Part shown: positions 26,501 through 38,494 of the stretch, piece after piece
Numbering within the stretch: the stretch's first letter is position 1
Layout of the letters: each line of letters opens with the position of its first letter
From: Hermatobates lingyangjiaoensis
Taxonomy: Eukaryota > Arthropoda > Insecta > Hemiptera > Hermatobatidae
NCBI GenBank assembly: GCA_026182355.1
Contig: JAPFBL010000119.1
Location: 1,312,001-1,376,000 of the forward strand
Direction of reading: 5' to 3'
DNA: 64,000 nt
Made by a program: the position numbers and the translations under genes
The notes under the pieces: generated by a model
The model's input: the letters and a program-made list of their open reading frames with translations, nothing else
Database searches by the model: none
Told to the model about the DNA's origin: nothing

Positions 26501-26990
26501 TAAAATTCTTCAATGATGCTGTTTAAAGCTATTTCTTTAGCCTTTGTGTTGACTTCATGTTGGTTGTGACAGTATGAATCTCAAATTACTTTAAGAGCAC
26601 TTAATTCCCGTTGTCTTAAATGTTTGATATTTACGTGAATTAGTTTTATTAATGAACACTAAGTAAACTGCGCTAGTAACACAGTTCAATAGTAACTACC
26701 TTCTTTGAATGAATATGAACCAATTTTTATGCTCTCTGAAGATTTATACGCCATCCATTTCTTTCAAAATAGCCATTTGTTCAGCTCTGTTAATTAACCA
26801 GTTGTCGGTCAAGCTGTAGTTACCTTCTTCCACTACCATGGAGATTGTGGTTTGATCATCCATGAAACGAGTGATATACTCAACAAAATACAATCGGGCA
26901 TCACAAATAATACTTTTTTTCTAAAGCTTCTAAAGCCAAAATTATTTGATACTCACTCATTATTCCAAGATACTTATAATTCATAAACAA
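20540..26990. other. Long AT-rich stretch without a supported gene
   Basis: Two spots stand out by composition. One is 24350-24520, which is GC-richer with a CTGATGAAGGC word but no stem II. The other is 25740-25920, a GC-richer patch containing GGTCGGGCT and its complement AGCCCGACC. The frame at 21171-21431 is described separately. The rest shows nothing I can name. Confidence 0.35.
21171..21431 (+). other. Unrecognised short open frame, possible exon or element fragment
   Basis: An 86-codon frame whose second half (RVRSHDVKSASREF, LISTVLLWDETIWFVHLYF) has a more protein-like residue mix than its neighbours, with several acidic and Trp residues. No domain is recognised and no splice sites are decisive. 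It may be chance. Confidence 0.15.
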
Positions 26991-26999
26991 ATCTTTCGT

Positions 27000-27105
27000 C
27001 CCTCGGAGAGGACATTAAGCCGTTGGTCCCGAGCCTGTCCGAAGTCAGGCAAAATTATTTTACTAGTGTAGAATATTCATTGTTTGGTATCATAAAGAGC
27101 CACAT
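27000..27105 (+). mobile_element. SINE body fragment (plus orientation)
   Basis: Has the family words GAGAGGACATTAAGCCGTTGG, interrupted only by substitutions, then GTCAGGCA and, after a short gap, GAATATTCATTGTTTGGTATC. This is the same order as 35868-36020. The tRNA-like head and the terminal part are missing. Confidence 0.65.
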
Positions 27106-28033
27106 AATTCTCCACAAATATCCACTGAATTAAAATAAATGCCTATTCTTAGTAAAAATCATATTATTATAAATATCCAAATTATGAGTTTAAAAAAATT
27201 AAAAAACGCACAACGTGCGAACCCCGGCCGGGAGTTGCAACAATGATTCACGGGCAATGAGGGATTTTTATAATAATACTATCCTCTTTGTATGGCCTAA
27301 ACGAATTCAACAACCTTTTAACAGTTTACAAATATTAACCTTTTAAATACCAAACCAGAAGGTTAGTTTTCTTTTATTACAAAGCATATAAGATATGTGC
27401 AGAATAAATATAAATTTACATGTAAATAATTATAAATACCAGAATAAAAAGATAAGTAAAGGTTACTACTTTGACTTAATTTTAATTCAAAACAATGTAA
27501 ACTAGAAATACATTATAGAGATATTGGTAACAAAATTATCATGGAAATAAACATAGAATGGATATCATTTGCAAAACAGAATAGAAAAAATATATAAAAA
27601 TAAATACAAATAAAACTCAGAAATTATGATTTTACGGATTTTTTCAGCGGAGCCATCCTCAAATATTGTGCCATAGGCCATAGGCCATAGTTCCCATGTA
27701 GGGCCAGAGATAGTTAAACTGAATCCATTTAATTTAAACATCACACATCCTCTTGAAAGTGATGGCTTCAATGTAAAAAAGTGTAAAAAATCAAATGATT
27801 TATAAATACACATAATTTTAAACTAACGCTATATCGAATGTATGAAATATATTTGTTCCTATTTCAAGATGTACATTGATATGGGAGATAGGAAAATCAG
27901 TTTTCATAAAGAGCTGCTTGGCAGTAAAGCGATTGGGTGCAACTGTCTGGTAAATGTTCGTATTTTATCTTCAAACGAATATTTGTTAATAAATAGACAC
28001 TTTAAAGTGTTGTTGAAGTTGAGTATATCAGTT

Positions 28034-28080
28034 TCCACTAGGCCACTGAAGTTAAACACTGTTAGACTTGGATGCTATTT
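28034..28080 (+). pseudogene. Possible 5S rRNA-like fragment
   Basis: The words CCACTGAAGTTAAACA and GACTTGGATG resemble the internal promoter region of 5S rRNA (box A GAAGTTAAGC and the later TTGGATGG). Only about 45 bases align and the end is degenerate. It could be part of a 5S-derived SINE or chance. Confidence 0.35.
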
Positions 28081-28109
28081 GGATTGTAGTTAGCACTCGC
28101 TGTAATGTG

Positions 28110-30860
28110 ACCCATGGTTGAAATGGGTACCAAATCATGAATAATGTATGAGTGGGCATTGGATAAAAAATTTTTTAAAGTGACTTAAAAACCCCAAGAA
28201 AAACAATTAAATTAGATAGTAATTAATGAAAAATGCTCATTGTCCCGGATGAGGCATAGTTGCATTCAAACTCTAAATTTCATTTAGAGAATAAATTTCA
28301 ATTAATCCATTTATGAAATATAAAAAAAATGAAAATTCTCGTGAGAATTTTGAAATTGATTTTTCAACGGAAACACACGTGTCATGTCTCCTGAGTCCAA
28401 TAAAGGAGATTTTCTTTCATCTGCGTATCTCACTTCAATTTCATGATTAAATTTCTGCTATCCCTTAGACAGAACAGAAAACTTGGCACCAAATTGTTTT
28501 TTACTTTAGAGCCATTTCATATAAAAAAATTCAGGTTTTTTCGTTTTGCTAAAAATTTTCACACCCTATTTTCATTAAATTCAGTGTGGTTCTAGATTTT
28601 TAGTTGACAGTTAATATACACCGGATGTAATGCGCACAGATTTCGTCCATCGGATCAAAGTTAAAAAACACCGTTATCTAATAGTGATAAACAAACTATT
28701 ATATAATTTTGGTTTGTATTCATGCAGATATTCAACAGAAGATAGTAAAATATGCAAATTAATATGAAATTAGATTCAAATTGATTAAACACAGAAAAAA
28801 GAAAGAAATTGGAGAAAGAACACTTGTTTTGAAAAAACTACAACTGTGAAACCACTAGCACTACCCTAACGAATGCTCCATCGTTTATAATTAGGTAAAT
28901 GAAGGTTTTCTGGCGTCTCACAACAGATTTCTTCTCTTAAATCAATAGTTTGCTTTGTAGGCTCTTTACATAAGAAGCGGTTCTACTCGCTTTGGTCTTT
29001 ACAAGAGTATCCTTCTTGTTACTAAAGATCAATCTGCTACCCTCTTAAATGCCCTTTACTTTTTTTGGACGACTTCTTACCCTTTAAAATACTCTTAATG
29101 TAGTTTAACGACCTCGTACCTTGCTAACTCACTAACTCTGTTTTAATATTTCTACTTCATGTCATCACATATTGAATTATATTCTCTAATACAATGCCGT
29201 AAAGTATGAATTTTCTTTGAATAGAATTAAAACCACATAATATCCATAATAATTGTTTATTTTTCTTTTCCAGACTCTTCATTAATCAGCTGCAGTCTTC
29301 CACAGTCAACGGACCAAAACGTGTCCACATCCCCACATGATGTTCTTTAAACTATTTACTGTTAACCTTCACAAAAAATCAGTTCCACATTTATATCAAT
29401 AAATCCTTAACATCTGAGGGCACTGGTGCTCAATTTATAAGCCACCAATTTTATGTTTTAACTAATCTTAAGGGAAGAATATTTTATACAAATTATTCAG
29501 CTAACCAACTGAAAGCTAGATATAACCACCTCATTCAACAAGTTATTTATTAAAATCTCAGGTTAAGATAATTCTACTTCTTTCTGTCATATGCAAATGT
29601 TTAGAAAATCTTTATTTTCAATTAAAATTAGTCTTGAAACATGTTGATATTGCAGGGACAAAAATTGTTAAGTTCAGGAATCTAAAAAACTAATTCTATT
29701 CAAAACAAGACACAAAATTGATTTCTCTCACTCTTAAGCAATGGAACTTTATGGGCAGGGATTAGATGAAGAAAAATATCATAATGTCTTCTATGACCCT
29801 GAATTAACTTCCCAGAATAGAAGCTGCTGCCAATTTAGTCTTCTCACTGAATATAATTGCCATCGAACAGCTTTTCACACCGCCTAGGGATGGTAAACCC
29901 TAAAGTAAGCTTTGCATACAAAAGCGAGAAAATTGGTACGTACGCAAAGCATACGTATACGTTTGCAGACCAGCAAACTAACTGAACTATGTCTAGATTT
30001 GCCTGACGTACGAAACAGAAAGTTGTCTTGACCGTAATGGGAAGATAGAAAGGTTAGATTAGAGAAATAGAATGATACCTTTTGAGCTATTATATTACGT
30101 ATGATACCTAATCACCAGCAGCGGTCCAAACTATGACCCGAGTTAGATTCTATATCAAATGACGAAATAATATTAATAACAATAAATTATGTTAGAGACC
30201 TTTCCTGAATAACTGGAGAGGTGTTGACTAGGATTAAAATTACACGACTTTCCATCCGGGAAATCAAATATAACCACTCTCAATTCAGATTACTTCATTT
30301 GTAATTTGAAAAGTTCTAATAAGAAAATCGTTCATCAACTTCAAAATAAATTATTATTTATTTACAATTGAAAAAAGTTTACACTCAGTTTTAGTATATA
30401 TAAGGGGTTTTGTAAACTTAGAAATGAAATCATAACATTGATTTGTTCGGAGGTGGCTATTATCTCTATGTTTATATACTACGAATATTTCTAAGTATTT
30501 GAATTTGTTCACCTTTCCTAATTTTTTATTTTAGTGTAATGCTGTTGAATTGGTATAGCTGTTGGTATCTTACATTCCGAGTACTAAGTAATGAGCACTG
30601 TAAACAATAGTTACAGAACAGTAGAAATGACTAAAATTCACACCCTCCACCCACACATTCCATTAGGGGAGTACTAAAATCTTCTAAAGAAGTTTAAATG
30701 CAAGGAACTTTTCTTGTAACAATAATAACTGTTGTTCAAAATTAATCAATGTCGGAAGAATATAAACCAAAATTCAGCCTTCTGTGAAACGTAAGTTATT
30801 AACTTTAATACGCAGTTGAAATCATATCTCTGCCAACAACCATCACCATTTTCAAAACAC
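28110..30860. other. AT-rich spacer, nothing recognised
   Basis: Segment 28320-28700 has the texture of an old interspersed repeat, but no terminal repeats or second copy were found. No coding signal. Confidence 0.35.
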
Positions 30861-30867
30861 TGGTTCC

Positions 30868-30955
30868 AGCTAGATGACCAAAGTTATGCAAAGTAAGGCG
30901 TGATGAGCGAGTACTTGGATGAGTGACAGCAAATCCGTTGGCACTCTTAGTAATC
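30868..30955 (+). pseudogene. 5S rRNA-derived sequence (pseudogene or 5S-type SINE)
   Basis: Aligns by eye to the middle of metazoan 5S rRNA: GATGACCAAAGTTATGCA for the GATCACCGAAGTTAAGCA segment, then GAGTACTTGGATGAGTGAC for the box C GTACTTGGATGGGTGAC. The 5' third and the last 20 bases do not match, so it is not a working 5S gene. 5S-headed SINEs (SINE3 type) are known in animals and are an alternative. Confidence 0.6.
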
Positions 30956-30959
30956 TTGT

Positions 30960-31970
30960 TCGAGTCACACAATGAATAAACCAAGAGGAGCTATGACTAA
31001 TCTTGCGCCTAGAGAAGGTGCTAACACTGGTCATTTAAGGGAATTGAAAAAAAATCAGACATCTTAACATATCCATTCATACAACTAAAAACTATTATAT
31101 GAATAACCGTAATGCAAGGACATATTTCACACACAGTCAAAAAAAATACTATTCTCATAAGATGTATTCAAAAATTTGTGATCTGATTCACAATAAACGT
31201 ATGATAACACAAGACATCCAGTAAACTTTCTTCAGTTCAATAATATTCAATAATAGTTCATTAAAAAGAAGATAACATCGGAAATTTTATTGACTGAATA
31301 CTTAAATGACTAAAAATAACCTTGAGTTAGAGAGCAATGATTCTTTCGAAATAAGTATTTATTCATGCCACATCGATTTAATCTGCCGTATTGATTCAAA
31401 TAGTATGTCACTGACTTAGAACGCTTTTAATCTTATAAATATTGTTATAAAAACATTTCGTATTACTTTGTAAATAAATAATCTAAATTTTATTTAGATT
31501 ATCTATAGCATTTCTTTCATCTACCATAAAATAAGAAAGCATTGACTTTTTCATTTGTTTTCTATAGTTATATTCATTGACGTCGTAGTTCATGTGTCGT
31601 AAGTTTTAATTATATATCTATAATTTTGAAATATAGGATGGATTTATTTATCCTTAGGTATTTCTTTTATCGTTTTTCAGTTTCTATGGTAACTCTTTCT
31701 ATATCATGATCGTTTGGATTTTTCAATGTCAAATTTCAAACCTTTCTTACATATGTTTCACGTAGTCTCTGGTTTGTTAAATTTTATATTCATCATATTA
31801 CTAGTCTTTAAAGAAATTTACAATCAGTTTTATTTTCAACCGTTTATTCGTATTAAAGGTAAGAGATGGTATACTTGTATAATAATATTACTGATAACTA
31901 CTGTGGTGCTGTAATGACAATCTATTTTAGAAAATTAAATATTATTTAACTTATGTATATAAAAAATAAT
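30960..31970. other. AT-rich spacer, nothing recognised
   Basis: A 66-codon frame at 31714-31914 is rich in Phe, Ile and Leu, as expected from AT-rich random sequence. Nothing else was seen. Confidence 0.4.
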
Positions 31971-31979
31971 TATGCATAT

Positions 31980-32165
31980 TGTTAGTATACACAGAGGTAT
32001 TAGTATACACACTGGTAATTGTAATCACTTCAGTAAATAATACCGTCTTACCTCGTATAGGGAGTAGTTGTTCAACCTGTTTAGATGTTATCCATCTTCA
32101 AGGAGAACTAATTGAATTGAATTCTAATAGATGTAGGATTCAAATGTTGAACAACATCTGAAACC
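31980..32165 (-). repeat. PLE-H single end with degenerate core
   Basis: The minus strand at 32080-32101 reads UUGAAGA, a small GAU/AUC hairpin and UAAAC, followed by a GGUUGAACAAC word shared with both units of the adjacent tandem array. The outer part (TAATACCGTCTTACCTCGTA) recurs near 41650. It is probably the first, separately oriented end of the array that follows. Confidence 0.6.
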
Positions 32166-32202
32166 AATCAGAAGACTGCTATTTCAGTACACGTGGTAAT
32201 AC

Positions 32203-32600
32203 GGTATCATTTACTAATGTAATTACTATAATAAATAGAGTCGTTAAATATTCTTCCGTGAAATGGTTGTTCAACCGGTTCTGAACGTTACCAATCTTCC
32301 AGTAGAACTCAACTCTTCTAGTTCTCCTTGAAAATGAAGAAGTCCCAACCCGGGCGAAAAACTCATACTCCAGTATACATAGTAAAATGATGGTATCATT
32401 TACTAATGTCGTTACAATAATAAATAGAGTCGTTAAATATTCTTCCGTCAAATGGTTGTTAAACTGGTTTCGAACATTATTCATTTTCAAGTAGAAATCA
32501 CTTCTTGGAGTTCTACTTGTAGATGAACAACGTCCAAAACCTGGCGAACAACTCATACTCCAGTATATTAATTAAAACGGTATCACTTACTACTTAATAT
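32203..32600. repeat. PLE-H tandem units (about 189 bp) with paired opposing cores
   Basis: The GGTATCA word begins units at 32203, 32392 and 32579, giving periods of 189 and 187 bp. Each full unit contains a minus-strand core (32279-32301; 32468-32490) and a plus-strand core (32327-32360; 32516-32549) facing one another across a short AAGTAGAA/TTCTACTT hairpin. The best core (32468-32490) reads UUGAAAA, GAA/UUC stem II, GAAAC. The third unit is only a start. The 125-codon minus frame over this array merely translates the repeat. Confidence 0.75.
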
Positions 32601-32619
32601 AATCACACTATTTAATAAG

Positions 32620-33670
32620 TTCATTCAAAGTATATGTAAAATTGACTTTTTTAAACATACATTTAAACTTCTATAATATAATAAACGACTGAACACATTT
32701 TTTATTTCAATGTATTTTCCATTTTAATTCAAATGATTTTGATACGCGATGAAAAACTGCATACCAATTTTGAAACATTAATTTTAACAAATTAAATAAT
32801 TGGTTGTTTAATAAATTCATGAATGATCTAATAAGCAAAATGAACCATTCATTTGCAGTTGATATTGCAATAGAATGGTAATGGATTGAGGACATATCTA
32901 CTTCAAGCATAATTCCATTTGTTGATTCAAGATGCAATTCAGTCACTTTAAATTAATATTTTGATTAAAAATCAAAGCATTTTAATTTTTATGACATATA
33001 TAAAAAATTATAAATTTGTGTACAATATAAATAAATGCACAGGAAACAGCTGTTATGTACTAATACTTATTCAATAATGTTAAATACAACATTAAACTAA
33101 CTTAAACCAATTAAAACATGAACCCCACAGAATGCCAGCAGACAGATCTCAACTTGTATACCCAAATAATTAAAATTATTTCTTTTCGCATATTTCTTGC
33201 TAAAAAAAAAAAATAAATAATAGAACTCTTATCCAAAATCACTTTAATTCTGAATATTTGAAACCATTATTCTGACTAGGTATGTTGATGTATTAATGCA
33301 TTTTTATTAATTTTCTATTACGGTAAAAAAATAAAACAATAGTCTATTTAAATTGATATATTAAAACCAGAAGTCAGTTAAACATATTTAATGCACTAAT
33401 ATTCTCACTACCTCTTCCTCGAAAATCAGTTATAAGACATCTATTATATGGTTATATTTTAATGATTTAGAAACACCTTTCTTACTTGATAATATAGACA
33501 CTTTTGTTATCAGTTTTGTCAAATAGAAGAACGAATATAGCAATGCCGCCAAATTTCTTCCTGGTGTTCCGAATGGCTAAGTGTTTGTCTTGTAGGAATA
33601 CGAGTAAGAGTGTGAGTAGGAAACGCTACCAGACATGTCCCAATCAAAGTGGACAGAATACCGAACTTTT
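32620..33670. other. AT-rich spacer, nothing recognised
   Basis: No repeat or coding signal noticed; the 79-codon minus frame at 32707-32946 has no domain I recognise. Confidence 0.4.
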
Positions 33671-33679
33671 TGGTACCTG

Positions 33680-33971
33680 TATGTTAGGCTACTTAGGTTA
33701 CAGCGGTGGTCCCACGGAAGAACAGACATAAGCCAAACATAAGCTTTGAGATACCACAAAATGAATTAAATGAAAACGACTACATTGGGAGTTCTGAATC
33801 TTGCCTAACTCAAGTGTACTTGAGATTAAGATATCATACCGGCTCGGAACCGACTGCTTACGTACCTCTTCAGAGCACGAGGCTCTTCTCCAGGAGGAGG
33901 ACCAGAATGTGCTTGAAGCAAGCCACTAGGGTACTTTGGCCCCAGGCCAGGATACCCTAGTGGCTTACTTA
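33680..33971 (-). mobile_element. SINE copy ending in a tRNA-like foldback
   Basis: Body words appear in order: TTAGGTTACAGCGG, CATAAGCCAAACATAAGC, TTTGAGATACCACA and ACATTGGGAGT. The head end is rearranged. At 33918-33971 the stretch GCCACTAGGGTA occurs again as its complement TACCCTAGTGGC, forming a hairpin with about 17-bp arms. GCCACTAGGGT is itself a tRNA-head-like word, so the SINE head appears to have been duplicated in inverted orientation. Confidence 0.62.
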
Positions 33972-33979
33972 ATAAATAA

Positions 33980-34690
33980 AGAAAAAAATAATTATACCAC
34001 CTCTACAGGTCCCTACTAGTGGTATATGTTTATATTTGTGCTATAAAAATGAATAGTGGCTTTGTTATCCTAATTAGAGTCAAAATATAAATAACAAAGA
34101 TAAAGAAACAAGTACGCAGAAAAAGGTATTACCAATAGGGATGACAGTTCAAGAAAAATATGAACGAAATATTCCATGAAAATCCATAATCATTTGATTT
34201 CAAAAAAGAAAATGTGTTTTCATCGATGACAACCATTAACAAGGGAGATATACAGGGTCAACTTTCACAGATATAAATATCTTATAAGGAGTAGATGGAG
34301 CTAGAGTTCTAAATTTTTAACTTCCCTTTAATTACAAACCCATATACTTTCATTCTTAAATTGCATTTGAAGTCAATTAGAATCAATGAATCAAATAGTA
34401 TTATGAGGTAAAGAGAAATTTAAAAGTTTTGGTTCCCCAGAGCTAAGTTTGAAAAATTTTATTTCATGAATTTTGTTAATGTAATTAGAAAGTGAGGAAA
34501 AAATAACTACAGATTTATACATAGTTTGCAGATTTATTTACCTTTATTTATTCAGAGCCTAAATTTAGAGCCTATTTAGAGCCTGAGTGTTACCTTATTA
34601 GTAATAAGGATTTCAGTTTTAATTTTATTTAAATGAATAGATTGCATTGCTCACATTCAGATCCATTTCCCTTCGTTCTTATTTCATCTC
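33980..34690. other. AT-rich spacer, nothing recognised
   Basis: No repeat or open frame worth naming. Confidence 0.4.
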
Positions 34691-34694
34691 GTTA

Positions 34695-35030
34695 TGGTAT
34701 ATATGCCCCCTGCTTTGTCTCTAGAGGGGTTTATGTTCATATATTCTTTTCTGTACCATTCATATTATATAGCATCCAATTCTTTTCTGCTGTTCCAATT
34801 ATATGTACCATATAATGACAGAACTACATTATGTTGTTCTGTTATAGTATATGTATCTCAGTTCTTTGTATATCGTTCCATTATGTTATATATCAGTGCA
34901 TGGTAAACTGCGTTACACTGTTACCTCCTATTTTGCATTATATGTTGCTCCCATCATAGTATATGTCTCATTCTTTTGAATGTAGTTTCCATTATAGCAT
35001 ATGTTAAGAATAAGTGCCCTATATTGCATT
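34695..35030. repeat. Diverged tandem repeat built on TCCATTATAGTATATGT
   Basis: The motif (T)CCATTATAGTATATGT and variants recur about seven to eight times at irregular spacings of roughly 35-50 bases, separated by CTCA-TTCTTT-like words. Copies are strongly diverged, so the unit length is approximate. The overlapping frames at 34633-34906 are by-products. Confidence 0.5.
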
Positions 35031-35039
35031 GTTAGCACT

Positions 35040-35750
35040 TAGATTAATGTTATTAATTTTATGGTGATTCAACTAATGAAATAGAACTATTTATATGCTT
35101 CGTTCAGCTTTCTCTCCATAAAGTTTAAATTTCCTATTCTTACACCTCTACAGTTCATCATCCAGTACAAACATTATCCATCTGTTTGTGAATAAAACAT
35201 TGAAAAACCTAATTTTACACTTTTACTGTAGTTAATATTTATCTTACAAATGATCAGAACAAAAAACAGATACATGATAAAATAAAGAGGCTTTATTAAA
35301 GCATCACTTAATAATATTGCATGATTGGCAAATTCCTTTAATGGAAGCAGTCGATCTATAACTGATGTCGAAGTTAATTCCAAGGTTAATGAAGTATGGG
35401 TTTAATGATGCACAATGCGAATTAGATTTAAATGATGAAGATGATTATTTCTCTTACAGAACAGAAAGCTCTTATGACGCTAAGAAAGCGAAGTTAATAT
35501 CTCACTGACAATTAATCTCTCCCTGCAGCTGATTCAATAAACACTGAAAACAATTTTCTAACATTAAGTTGCGTAACTGTAATTCCTACATTATCAGACG
35601 ATTAATCTGGGTAGAATTACTTTAAAGATTTATTAAATTTTAATAACTACTAACTATGAATTAACCAATGTACCGAAAAGGTCACTATCTTATGTCTCAT
35701 TTGAAAAGTGAAGCAATCAATTTATTATCTATACATAGTTAAATATGTCC
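35040..35750. other. AT-rich spacer, nothing recognised
   Basis: No supported feature. Confidence 0.4.
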
Positions 35751-35751
35751 T

Positions 35752-36045
35752 AAAGAGGGCAGGCTTCTGGCAACGTGTTGGCCTCTGAAATGGTACATCC
35801 TGGGTTCAATACCCACTCTGACCTTCAATTTATTCACCTGGGAGGTGAATAGAGTCGAGCATATCGTCCTTCGGAGTGGAAGTTAAGCCGTCGGTTCCAA
35901 GCCTACACGATGTTAGGTACTCGTTACAGACGCCTACTCTTGATAGTAGATTAAATACTCTTAGTAAGTGAAATGAACCTGAGTTAGGCAATGAACAATG
36001 AATGTGCACTGTGTGGTATCACCATTGTAGGACCATTGTTCAGCC
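35752..36045 (+). mobile_element. tRNA-headed SINE, best-preserved copy (plus orientation)
   Basis: Begins with a tRNA-like head. The A-box-like TGGCAACGTGTTGG is followed after about 20 bases by the B-box-like GGGTTCAATACCC (consensus GGTTCGANNCC). The body follows: TTTATTCACCTGGG, GTCCTTCGGAGTGGAAGTTA, GCCGTCGGTTCC, GATGTTAGGTACTC, then GCACTGTGTGGTATCACC and CAGCCTACGTGTG. Length is near 290 bp. It is the only copy in the window where both promoter boxes are readable in the forward direction. RNA polymerase III transcription is expected for the class; the partner LINE is not in this window. Confidence 0.78.
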
Positions 36046-36059
36046 TACGTGTGTTCACT

Positions 36060-36255
36060 TGTGATACTGCCACTAAATCCTAAACTTTATTGTTCTCAAT
36101 TTCAAGATATGTTACAGAAATTTTAATAAGGAAATTATTCTTTCATGTAAAAACTATTAGAATAAGGTAAATATATTTTATAGTGTTTAAAAAAAATTTG
36201 TGTTTGTATGAATATGGCACTTCCTTCCCTTTTTTTCTTTTGTTTGTATTTGTTA
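36060..36255. other. AT-rich spacer
   Basis: Nothing recognised between the SINE and the PLE-J core. Confidence 0.3.
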
Positions 36256-36263
36256 ATTTTACC

Positions 36264-36295
36264 CTGAAGATATAGAATAAATTTGACGAAACGTA
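36264..36295 (+). ncRNA. PLE-J hammerhead-like core, solitary
   Basis: Reads CUGAAGA, a long weak stem II region, then GACGAAACGUAGGAUAU. The GAA is followed by the palindrome ACGU, an A at the cleavage site, and GG that can pair with the CC just before the core (stem I). Only the core region was recognised; no coding part or second arm lies nearby. Confidence 0.5.
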
Positions 36296-36319
36296 GGATA
36301 TAATATAGCAAAGACAATT

Positions 36320-37840
36320 GAATTTAATGACTAATGAACCCGAATATTTTGTTTTGTATATGTATACATAACTAAAACGAATCAGGATTATTAGTCAATC
36401 TCCCAGATTCAGATCTAACTCGCCATACTGAAGTTTCGACTTAATTTAAAATCCTTTGAATAAACCTAAAAAATAGAGCAAAATAAGTTATTTCACAATA
36501 AAAACCTGAAATATTACCAACATATTGCCACAGTAAGAAATTTTAAACATGTGTAACCAGTAAAGGTACTCAACAATGACTGCCTCTGAGTTCTTCAAAT
36601 CTGCTTTCACTAGCTTGAATATAATCGAGAAAGCGGCAGTCGAAAAATGGTTTGAGGGACTCGACATACATATTAGATCAAATGAAAAGTTGTTGCCCGA
36701 AACATCTTAGTCATATTGGCAATTACTTCCTGGTAACAAATGTTAACCTAGAGCTGATGTCTCTATTGAATGTTTGACAACCCCATCTATTCTATATTTA
36801 CGTTTTACAGTTACATTCCACACATACATTTCTCAAACGTAATGATTTAGAGATGTCATAGAGATATGAGCTTCAATGATTAAACAATGACGCAATGGAA
36901 GGCTGACTTCTGATCAAGATAGCCAAGAATAGAAAAGGACAAGATGATTGAAGAGCAATTAAGAAGTCATTTGGTTATATCAAGTTGCAGATGAGGCTTT
37001 GTTTTTTTTTTTGTTTTCCGCATGTTGAAAAAGCGAAAGTTAACTATCAATGGAGTCAAGAAAAATATATGAAATTCACATGACAATAAAACATCGTGGG
37101 AGAAATTCACACTGGCCTGTCTGCTTCTGTATGCACATGAGTCGTTCTTTCCGAAAACTGGAAAAAAATAGAAAAGCTCCAAAAACCAATCAAGTAAAAC
37201 CAGTACTCACTCATATAACAAATAAATTACAAATAAAATATATTTCAACGATATACTGTTTCAATTATAATGTGATCACTAAAAACGATCTAAATCATGT
37301 TTGAAGAAAACAATATAGTCTAGAAAAAAAATTATCAGTAGGATATTTGAAATTAAATAAAAATTGCATGCTAAATAAAAATACATTTGAATCAATAGCT
37401 GTATCTGAAACACTTTTTTAGAAGAAGACGTAAAGAAGTATCTCTGACTAGGAACATGTGAGCTCGTCTATAATCGCTTGTTTTACAGTTTCAATTGTTT
37501 TAAATACGTATACATAGATGGAGTAATTCACCAAGTCAGAAAATATATTTTTTTATGAAGGTCCAAATATGTTATTTTTCTTAAACTTTCCAACATCATA
37601 TGATTCTGTATTGAGCTTTTTGGTAAAAACTTGGATGGAGCTAAAGCTGCAATTAATTCATGGATATGTTAACAAGGTCGCTGCAAATATATGATGAATC
37701 TAATCTAGTTACTGAACTGATGAGACCAGATACTTTACTTCTAAGGTAGTGCAATCAGTTATTATGTGGTATTTACTCATTGTGGGGTAAAAAGCTAATG
37801 AAATAGTCTCCACATTAAAAAATTTAATCGTATAAACAAC
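36320..37840. other. AT-rich spacer, nothing recognised
   Basis: No supported feature. Confidence 0.4.
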
Positions 37841-37844
37841 ACGT

Positions 37845-37871
37845 TTTCGAACACGTAGTGTTCTTCTTCAG
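37845..37871 (-). ncRNA. PLE-I hammerhead-like core, solitary
   Basis: On the minus strand: CUGAAGA, A, stem II GAACAC/GUGUUC (six perfect pairs, 3-nt loop), GAAA, ACGUG. An extra A before ACGU breaks the usual GAA-ACGU-H order, so cleavage is doubtful. It has the same general form as the PLE ends elsewhere in the window. Confidence 0.6.
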
Positions 37872-38278
37872 GCATTAACTAATGGTGAGTGTCTATGGTA
37901 CAACTGACCAACAAACAGATACTTTACGTCTGATAAAGTATAAGTTTATGACCGATCATGAATAAGACAGATAGTTCCCATAGATGAAGGGTCATTAAAA
38001 AAACTACTAAATCAATAAATCAATATAAACATGCCAATGTGCGAAATATATTACCTAAAAAAACCTAAAAATAGCTAACACATATTAATGTAAAAATCAT
38101 TCACATTATATATGTTACCGTAATAATTGTGTGCCCTGAACACATGCAACAATATTATTAAATTTATATAATCAGTCGGAAACATTTCTAAAGTGTATGG
38201 ATATACTTTTAACAAAAGAATTAATATATTGTGAAAATAAATTTGTCAAAAATTCTCTAAACTTTTGAGTTTTGACCA

Positions 38279-38490
38279 GAGGTCCTTAGTAACTCAAAGG
38301 GGTTCAACGAAAATAAAATAGTATTTGCAGGCTAGCAAGGTGGCCCACATGCAGCCTCTGGGGTCATCAGAAACTTGAAGGAGGTCCACGAAAACAAAAT
38401 GGTCCTTAGAGGTTTGCATAGAGGTCCATATCTATTACCCAGAGATCCTCAGGAACCTCTTGAATGGGGGTCTTCGGAAAACAATTTAAT
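38279..38490. repeat. Minisatellite, about 81-bp unit, 2.5 copies
   Basis: GTCCTTAGTAACTC, GTCATCAGAAACTTG and ATCCTCAGGAACCTC start successive units at about 38282, 38363 and 38444. Each is followed by a GGGGTTCAACGAAAATAAAAT-like segment and a GGTCCACAT-like segment. Units differ at many positions, so the array is old. Confidence 0.65.
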
Positions 38491-38494
38491 CTTG

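Noticed and set aside
32179..32556. 125-codon minus-strand frame with an internal repeat
   Set aside because: It spans the two PLE-H tandem units, so the protein repeat mirrors the DNA repeat; no domain is recognised.
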